DNA from: Bacteroidales bacterium
Lineage (GTDB): Bacteria; Bacteroidota; Bacteroidia; Bacteroidales; UBA932
Reading direction: 5' to 3'
Assembly (NCBI GenBank): GCA_017471085.1
Contig: JAFUWW010000071.1
Span: forward strand, 14,511-78,510
Length of the DNA stretch: 64,000 nucleotides
A model generated the notes under the pieces. The model was not told the DNA's origin, did not search any database, and saw nothing but the letters and a program-made list of their open reading frames with translations. The position numbers were made by a program, and so were the translations under genes. Numbering within the stretch: the stretch's first letter is position 1; every line of letters begins with the position of its first letter. Positions 58,907-64,000 of the stretch are shown here, piece after piece.

Positions 58907-59396
58907 AGACTACCTCCTTTTCCAGATTGCTGCGGAACCTGTCTTTGAATAGGGACTTTGCAGAGACCAAATCGACCTTGCGGCCCAAAACGGTCTCAAG
59001 TTGACGCGAAATCGCTGAATAAGTGAACAAGTCCGGCTTCTCCAGTGAAATAATGATGTCAACATCGCTGTCCGGGCGGGCTTCATTCCTGGCGAAACTG
59101 CCGAAAAGGCCAAGTTTCTCAATGCCGAATTTCTCCTTGTTGCATAAATAGTAAACTTTCAACAAAGAGAGAACCCGGTCCCGGTCCGGCGTATTACCGT
59201 CCCGGATATCTTCCAGCTGCACGACAACCCGATACCCCAGGGCGGCAAGGACACGTTCGTAAGTCTCTGGACTGCCTAGTTCTCCTTTTTCCATCCTGGA
59301 AATCTGTGACTTGCTCATTCCGGCAAGTATCCCCACCTGTTCCTGGGTCATCTTCCTGCCCTTTCGAATGGCTTTTATGTCTATATACTTCTGCAT
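58896..59396 (-). CDS. mntA: MntA-like nucleotidyltransferase antitoxin fused to an XRE HTH
   Basis: The 166-residue protein has an N-terminal XRE HTH (MTQEQVGILAGMSKSQISRM, residues 16-35) and a C-terminal minimal nucleotidyltransferase with GSFARNEARPDSDVD, the exact GSX10DXD motif. MntA neutralises HepT by adding AMP to its tyrosine. The fused HTH suggests the antitoxin also represses its own promoter. It is the first gene of the operon. Confidence 0.9.
   Translation of the reverse strand: MQKYIDIKAIRKGRKMTQEQVGILAGMSKSQISRMEKGELGSPETYERVLAALGYRVVVQLEDIRDGNTPDRDRVLSLLKVYYLCNKEKFGIEKLGLFGSFARNEARPDSDVDIIISLEKPDLFTYSAISRQLETVLGRKVDLVSAKSLFKDRFRSNLEKEVVYVR
58912..58918 (-). promoter_or_regulatory. 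Shine-Dalgarno sequence of hepT
   Basis: AGGAGGT lies five bases before the hepT ATG, inside the last codons of mntA. Such a strong site is rare in Bacteroidota; it may be incidental, as it also encodes residues of MntA. Confidence 0.45.
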
Positions 59397-59410
59397 ACCC
59401 TTCTTTTTCG

Positions 59411-59441
59411 CAAAGATAGAAAAAGTTTAATAAATATGCAA
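59411..59441 (-). promoter_or_regulatory. Promoter of the mntA-hepT operon
   Basis: TTG (59441-59439), 20 bases, TATCTTTG (59418-59411), 15 bases before the ATG. Confidence 0.75.
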
Positions 59442-59456
59442 CTATTCATAATTCAT

Positions 59457-59702
59457 TTACATTTTTCCAGCCGCTTTGAGCATTGCCCGAAGGCATCCGA
59501 TCACCTCCGGTTCCAGCTCTCTCACTTCCGAACTGTGCGTGATCGGGGTCATGGTACCGAGCCACTGGGTAATCGTGCGGTCCACGTACTTCTTGCCGGA
59601 AGGTTCGCCGTTCTCAAACACGTCGCAAGAATACTGTGTCAACTTCTGGGCATAGGCTCTGACACTGAGCGCCATGGTCAACAATATGAATATCTTCTTC
59701 AT
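59457..59702 (-). CDS. Small secreted protein
   Basis: The 81-residue protein has a signal peptide (KKIFILLTMALSVRAYAQ) and a short mature part with two cysteines (YSCDVF and IGCLRA) that could form a disulfide. The family is not recognised. It is the last gene of the run luxR solo, ompA-like, 59736 gene. Confidence 0.6.
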   Translation of the reverse strand: MKKIFILLTMALSVRAYAQKLTQYSCDVFENGEPSGKKYVDRTITQWLGTMTPITHSSEVRELEPEVIGCLRAMLKAAGKM

Positions 59703-59735
59703 TTTCTTGGCTCATTTAGCTTCCCGACTACTTGA

Positions 59736-60755
59736 TTATTTCCTGATATAGAGGTCGGGCCGAATCTGGATGTCCCAGTCGTGGTAGTCCAGGTCGAAGC
59801 GCGTGACGATGAAGCCGCCGCCCTCCTCGGCATCCTGGCGCAGGACCAGGCCGGTCTCCTGATCAACCCAGATCACGAAGCCGCCGTAGCCGAAGAGATT
59901 GGTGCCGCGGATGTCAAACACCCAGCATGTCCGGCCACAGACGGTTTCGTCTCCCCGGTAGAACTTCTTCAGGTGATGCTGGCTGCCTCCAATCATCCGG
60001 ATGCGCTGCATGATGGTACCGGACTGGAGCGTGTCGTCCTCGCCCGGGTCGCGCCCGAAACCGGCCGGCTCGATACCGTAAAGCGCCATGGCCAGGGAAC
60101 GGGGCGCATAGGACTCGAAATGCGAGATGCCGTCATGCTTGTTTTCCGGCACGATCTCATTCCCGTCACCGTAGTACATCACGTAATAGCCATCCGGGTG
60201 CAGGCCGCCGCTGTATCCCAGTTTGGTCCGGAAATCAAACATGCTGATCAGGTCTTCCATCCCGTTGTAGCCGTCCTCGGATTCGAAGCATTCCGAGCGG
60301 ACAAAGGTCTCGCCGATGCAGGAATACGTTTCCATGCCGTCCCAACTCCAGTCTTGCCGGAACAAGTGGTAGATAATGCTGTAGTTGGTCGCAGGCAGCC
60401 GGAGTTCGTAGTGCCCGGTCCACTCGGGCGGGTCAGCGGGCTTCTCCGTCTTTCCGGGCCGGCGGGCCGGAGAGCCCAGTAGCACGTGGACGAGCAGTTT
60501 GGAAGACTGGCCTCCGCGCAGCGAAAGACGGATCGTGGCGTCTCCCCTCTTCAGGCCCTTCAGCGTGAGCTTGAGACCGTCCTGGGAGACCTGTACGAAT
60601 TCCTGTCCGTCCTCGATGGAGAATCCGGTCAGGTGCGTCCCGGACGCACAATAGGAGAAGGTCTGGCCCACCAGCAGGTCAATCTCGCTGACCGGCTGCG
60701 CCGCCAGCGACAGTGTGGAGGTCAGCATGGCCCATAACAGAATGATCTTTTTCAT
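59736..60755 (-). CDS. Secreted protein with a bacterial Ig-like front domain, unknown function
   Basis: The 339-residue protein has a signal peptide (KKIILLWAMLTSTLSLAAQ), an Ig-like domain (FSIEDGQEFVQVSQDGLKLT, LKGLKRGDATIRLSLRGG; residues 25-95) and a larger domain with many aromatic residues (RLPATNYSIIYHLFRQDWSW, FGYGGFVIWVDQETGLVLRQ). The last block resembles outer-membrane lipoprotein-sorting folds, but this is weak. ATG 60755 is one base after the OmpA gene stop. Confidence 0.68.
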   Translation of the reverse strand: MKKIILLWAMLTSTLSLAAQPVSEIDLLVGQTFSYCASGTHLTGFSIEDGQEFVQVSQDGLKLTLKGLKRGDATIRLSLRGGQSSKLLVHVLLGSPARRPGKTEKPADPPEWTGHYELRLPATNYSIIYHLFRQDWSWDGMETYSCIGETFVRSECFESEDGYNGMEDLISMFDFRTKLGYSGGLHPDGYYVMYYGDGNEIVPENKHDGISHFESYAPRSLAMALYGIEPAGFGRDPGEDDTLQSGTIMQRIRMIGGSQHHLKKFYRGDETVCGRTCWVFDIRGTNLFGYGGFVIWVDQETGLVLRQDAEEGGGFIVTRFDLDYHDWDIQIRPDLYIRK

Positions 60756-60756
60756 G

Positions 60757-62046
60757 TCACTTTTTGATAAATTCAACTCTGCGGTTCTTGGCGCGGCCTT
60801 CATCGGTGGAGTTGTCGGCTATCGGCTCGTGGGAGCCTTTGCCGACGGCAGTCAGGCGGTCCTTGGCAATGCCCAGCTCCACCAGGCGGGCGACGATGGC
60901 CTCGGCGCGCTTCTGGCTTAGCGGGTCATTGACGGCATCGGAGCCGGTGCTGTCACAGTGGCCCTGGACTTCGAATTTCAGGGAAGGGTCCTGGTCCATG
61001 ATGCCTTTGATGCGGTTGATCTCGCCGGTGGATTCGGGCTTGATGGTGGCCTTGCCGGTGTCGAAGGTTATGGCGTAGGTTACAATCTTGCCGTCGCTGG
61101 CCAGGCGGTCATAGAGCGGCACGGCACCCTTGGCGATGCGGACGTTCTTAACGAAGTACATCTGCTTATAATTGCTCGATTTAAGCACCAGGAATGCTGG
61201 GGCAGCCGCATTGGGAATGCTGGTGACACGCTGCTCATCAAAATAGATTTTGTAAGCCCGCTTGTTGAAGGAAATGGCAATGTGATGCCACGCCGGACGC
61301 TGGACGTTTTCCACCACGAATTTCCCTTCCCGACGGTCTCCGGCAGGACTGTGCCATTGATAGGAGATCTCATTATAATTATCTTCGGCCTGGGGAATCC
61401 GGAAAAACAAAGCGCTTCCGCCGCTATCCACATCCTTGATTTTGTCACCGTAGCCCAGACAGACTTCATAATAGATACCGCCCCACTGCTGTGTCCGTTC
61501 CTTGATGGCAAAATCCCACAGATAAAGATCGAATTCAACGGTGCATTCCTCTGTCAGATAAGGCTTTCCGTCATTGAAAAGCGGCGTGATATCGGCATCC
61601 TGATAGTTGATTGCCTTCACTCCGTCCATTTCCACAATCTGCGCCGTGCCGCTGAAGGCATCCCATTGGGAAGGAAACTCTCCCAGCTGCTCGCCTTCCA
61701 GCGTGTCCTCGAAGATAATCTCATCGCCGGAAACGAAGTCGTAATTGTTCCACTTGATGGCAGCCGCGTTGCCGTCCGGCCGGGATGCCGCCTGGTCGGA
61801 GCCGGATATGTTGCTTGCGTCACCGCCGGCCTCAGCCTTGGCGTCACTACCGGCTTGACCGGCAGTCTTTTCTTTCTTGGAGACCTTTCCATCCAGGATG
61901 TCATTGACCCCCTGTTCAATCTTTCTGCCGACGTTGTTCTCTGCAGCGTTCTTGGCACGACGGCCCAGGCGTTCCAGAATACTCTGGGCGTCCGCACTCG
62001 CGCACGCGAGCACGATTGCGGTAAGGAGTAATACGATTTTTTTCAT
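60757..62046 (-). CDS. OmpA-family protein with laminin/lectin-like middle domain
   Basis: The 429-residue protein has a signal peptide (KKIVLLLTAIVLACASADA), a basic and then Gly/Ser/Ala-rich linker, a beta-sandwich region of about 180 residues (VEFDLYLWDFAIKERTQQWG, HHIAISFNKRAYKIYFDEQR) similar to concanavalin-like folds, and an OmpA C-terminal domain (ITFDTGKATIKPES, GHCDSTGSDAVNDPLSQKRA, GRAKNRRVEF) that binds peptidoglycan. It follows the LuxR solo by 18 bases and is probably in its operon. Confidence 0.85.
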   Translation of the reverse strand: MKKIVLLLTAIVLACASADAQSILERLGRRAKNAAENNVGRKIEQGVNDILDGKVSKKEKTAGQAGSDAKAEAGGDASNISGSDQAASRPDGNAAAIKWNNYDFVSGDEIIFEDTLEGEQLGEFPSQWDAFSGTAQIVEMDGVKAINYQDADITPLFNDGKPYLTEECTVEFDLYLWDFAIKERTQQWGGIYYEVCLGYGDKIKDVDSGGSALFFRIPQAEDNYNEISYQWHSPAGDRREGKFVVENVQRPAWHHIAISFNKRAYKIYFDEQRVTSIPNAAAPAFLVLKSSNYKQMYFVKNVRIAKGAVPLYDRLASDGKIVTYAITFDTGKATIKPESTGEINRIKGIMDQDPSLKFEVQGHCDSTGSDAVNDPLSQKRAEAIVARLVELGIAKDRLTAVGKGSHEPIADNSTDEGRAKNRRVEFIKK

Positions 62047-62064
62047 ATATGACGTGTTTTGGTG

Positions 62065-62286
62065 TTAATCGATAAGGTGAAGCTCCCCTGCCCTATGCAC
62101 AAGTTCCGCCATGTTATGAACATCGAACTTATCGTGAAGCCGTTTGCGGTACCACATCACAGTGGACGATTTCAGGCCCAGCGTATTGGCAATCTTGTTG
62201 GTGGATTGACCGGCAGCGATCAGCCGGAGAATGGCGGCTTCCTGCTCCGTCAGGAAAATTTGAATGGTGGCTTTATCGTGTTCCAT
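62065..62286 (-). CDS. Single-domain LuxR-type HTH regulator
   Basis: The 73-residue protein is only a LuxR HTH: LTEQEAAILRLIAAGQSTNK and IANTLGLKSSTVMWYRKRL then DKFDVHNMAELVHRA. It lacks any sensor. Its recognition segment is close to that of the membrane regulator at 57307. ATG 62286 is chosen; ATG 62295 also possible. TATTTTTG (62319-62312) is a likely -7 box. Confidence 0.85.
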   Translation of the reverse strand: MEHDKATIQIFLTEQEAAILRLIAAGQSTNKIANTLGLKSSTVMWYRKRLHDKFDVHNMAELVHRAGELHLID

Positions 62287-62371
62287 AAGGCGCATTTTAT
62301 AATAACCACCACAAAAATATACATAAAAAGGGCGAAAAACACCACACGTTTATGTGGAATTTCCTTTAATA

Positions 62372-62415
62372 CAACTAAAAAAAGCCGCCATCTCCCGATA
62401 AGAGACGGCAGCTTT
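62372..62415 (-). terminator. Terminator after the secreted protein gene at 62465
   Basis: AAAGCCGCCATCTC and GAGACGGCAGCTTT pair over 12 of 14 positions around seven bases; on the minus strand a T run follows. Confidence 0.78.
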
Positions 62416-62464
62416 CCTTATAGCGCCGAAGCGAAGTTCAAATAATATTTGTTCTAAATGTTTA

Positions 62465-62959
62465 CTAATACGGACTGGGATCTTTCACCATCGGTCCTTC
62501 CCACGTCACGGTTACTTCCTTTCCATCATCATCTTTACCGGTAGCCTTCAGTTTGCAATAGTCATCAGTGACTGTCAGCTCCAAGGTGCCCTGTTCTATG
62601 GTGGATGAACCTCCTTCATCCTGGATAAACACACTGCCCCAAGTATATCCACCGTCCAGGATATGCTCGTTGGCAAACGTTGTGATAACGTAAGTTCCCG
62701 TGCTGAATTCTGCGGCGAAGTTGAATTCTGCAGATACTTTCCGATAAGGATCTTCCCGAACCTCTATCGACTTGCGGTAGTTTCCCCAATAGCATTTTGA
62801 CACCTTGGCCGATTTATCTCCCCGGACAACCAGGCCGCTGCCCTTGCCATTGTCGATATCATTATTGGCTTCCGCTTTGATGCCGCTGCTGGGTATGATG
62901 GCAAGGGCCATGAGCGTAACAGCAGTTAAAAATGACTTCTTCATAATGCTCGTTTTCAT
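62465..62959 (-). CDS. Secreted protein of unknown function
   Basis: The 164-residue protein has a signal peptide (KKSFLTAVTLMALAIIPSSG) and a compact beta-rich domain (SAEFNFAAEFSTGTYVITTF, GTLELTVTDDYCKLKATG). No lipobox is present. The family is not recognised. ATG 62959 or 62944 may be the start. It follows the broken lipoprotein gene and ends at a terminator. Confidence 0.65.
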   Translation of the reverse strand: MKTSIMKKSFLTAVTLMALAIIPSSGIKAEANNDIDNGKGSGLVVRGDKSAKVSKCYWGNYRKSIEVREDPYRKVSAEFNFAAEFSTGTYVITTFANEHILDGGYTWGSVFIQDEGGSSTIEQGTLELTVTDDYCKLKATGKDDDGKEVTVTWEGPMVKDPSPY

Positions 62960-62982
62960 TAAATTGGTTAATATGACAGTGA

Positions 62983-63722
62983 TTATTGGTTTTCCGTTAA
63001 ACCGTCCAGGCTGATAATCAGTCCTTCATAAGTGGGGTCCGCCGAGAAGGCCGTCAATTCGAAGGCCTTGCCCTCTATGAGTACCTTGTCGCCATTTTTG
63101 GACTGGGCGTATTTGTAATACGGCAGGCCGTTCTCCTTATCCACCCATTCAATGATTTTTGAATACGTTTTCACGCTCAGGATTTCTTCCGTCTTCTCTT
63201 CCGTAATCACGTATGCCGGACGGCCAAAAATGGTGGTATCCCTTGCCGTGCAGTTCTTTCCATCCGGGGTCAGGATGCCTTTGAAGACATTGTCTCCCAA
63301 CTGGTCTTTCAGGAAATCCCGACGGCTTCATCCACGCTTTCGAAGCCGGTGCGCTCACGCGTTTTTTTATAAGTTCCGCCAGCGTGACTAACTTGATACT
63401 GCGTGCGGGTAGAGTCAGTACATATGCAAAGGGTCGTGGCACCGCCGCCTTCCACCATGCCGATAACGATGTTCCCCTTGCGGGCATAGGTCCGCGACAT
63501 GCTGGCTCCGGCCACATACTGCTTGTATGTCATGGAGAAATCCTGTTCGTACCATTGTTTTGCCACGTCTTTAGGTTCCGGCGTGCGAACTGTTGCGGTC
63601 TCCGTCTTTTCTGAGACCGCTTTTTCCATTTCCGCAGGATTGGTTGTCTTCTTTTTGGCGTTATTGCCGCAAGAGAACAGCACCAGTGACACGGTAATGG
63701 CTGATACTAGCAATGTTTTCAC
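62983..63722 (-). pseudogene. Lipoprotein split by a frameshift
   Basis: Frame one (63722 to 63309) encodes a lipoprotein (signal LLVSAITVSLVLFSC) of 137 residues ending GFESVDEAVGIS. Frame two (from about 63318 down to 62983) continues with DFLKDQLGDNVFKGILTPDG to the end at ISLDGLTENQ. Adding one base near 63318-63321 would give a single product of about 245 residues reading ESVDEAVxDFLKDQ. So one gene is broken by a single-base loss, or there is a sequencing error. The protein family is not known. Confidence 0.72.
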
Positions 63723-63890
63723 TATTGCGTGAAATACAATTATTTAATTATAAACTGTTTACACAATAGTGTCTATACTGTTTCACATAGACACATTTTA
63801 GCAATCAACTGATAGTGAGTTACTTCTATTTCATGGCTCTCGTTTTACAAATTCAACTCTTCCTGTTTTCGTCAATGAGGCACCCGCTTT
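63723..63890. other. Intergenic region before the last partial gene
   Basis: AT-rich, with an inverted repeat GTGTCTAT (63769-63776) and ATAGACAC (63787-63794) with a 10-base loop, and the related direct repeats ACTGTTTACACA and ACTGTTTCACAT around it. No gene is seen. Confidence 0.45.
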
Positions 63891-64000
63891 TTATTCGGGC
63901 GTGCAGATGAGGTCGTAGACCTGCTGTTGCTCGGCATCCATCCGGAGCAAAACGGACATTGGTTTGCGCGTATTGGGCGACACATAGTTCAATCGATACA
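63891..64000 (-). CDS. C-terminal end of an unknown protein (partial)
   Basis: On the minus strand a frame is open from the window edge and stops at TAA 63893-63891; its 36 residues include YRLNYVSPNTRKPMSVLLRM and the end VYDLICTPE. Too little is present for a family call, and the start lies outside the window. Confidence 0.5.
   Translation of the reverse strand, partial: YRLNYVSPNTRKPMSVLLRMDAEQQQVYDLICTPE

Overview
The window looks like chromosomal DNA from a Bacteroidota bacterium, most likely of the order Bacteroidales. This rests on many promoters of the Bacteroidota form (TTTG or TTG, 19-20 bases, TAnnTTTG), almost no Shine-Dalgarno sequences, glycine dehydrogenase split into two subunits, and families common in this phylum (DUF5686, DUF3467, DUF2807, GlsB-like N-acyltransferase, TPR-LuxR membrane regulators). 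The genes are moderately GC-rich and the intergenic DNA is AT-rich. I saw no rRNA, insertion sequence, prophage or CRISPR array. The exact family cannot be fixed by eye; an uncultured gut or rumen lineage is a guess.

Layout. 0-5.4 kb: end of an MscS channel, an acyltransferase, queA, an AT-rich gap, a small HTH regulator, a degenerate dihydroorotate-dehydrogenase-like gene coupled to cinA. 5.4-13.6 kb (minus): a packed block valS, thioesterase, tatA, tatC, ABC-F ATPase, DUF2807 protein, M19 dipeptidase. 13.6-22.6 kb: gltS, DUF3467, a KdsC-like phosphatase, maf, a desaturase/epimerase pair, a periplasmic glutathione peroxidase, mutY, serB. 22.6-28.7 kb: a decayed stretch with a frameshifted lipoprotein, gene fragments, two truncated hydrolases, a truncated aldo/keto reductase and the tail of an AraC regulator. 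Inside it lies one intact and remarkable gene (24932-26881) that joins a Na/phosphate cotransporter, a PhoU-like domain and an OmpR/PhoB-type DNA-binding domain. 28.7-38.2 kb: CNNM/CBS protein, YgjP-like peptidase, a flavoprotein, an outer-membrane protein, then a minus operon fprA, two lipoproteins, hddA, hddC-gmhB fusion (GDP-heptose synthesis). 38.2-38.8 kb: tRNA-Cys and a promoter/short ORF/terminator unit for a 30-residue peptide.

38.8-56.2 kb: divergent tdh and kbl (threonine to glycine), GtrA, glsB, an M15-like DUF5715 protein, a lipid cluster (CDP-alcohol transferase, acyltransferase, SDR), a DUF5686 outer-membrane protein, an AraC regulator, then the minus operon arginase-like, gcvT, gcvH, gcvPA, gcvPB, SEC-C protein, trmO. 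With tdh/kbl this gives a route from threonine through glycine to one-carbon units. 56.2-64 kb (minus): palindromic DNA, psuG, an HTH-MntA/HepT toxin-antitoxin pair overlapping a membrane-tethered LuxR regulator, then a LuxR solo with an OmpA-family gene and small secreted proteins, a frameshifted lipoprotein and a gene cut by the window end.

Part 2 highlights are the transporter-regulator fusion, the short peptide unit, the toxin-antitoxin operon, the degenerate dehydrogenase and the deletion scars. All positions were read by eye; no search was run.
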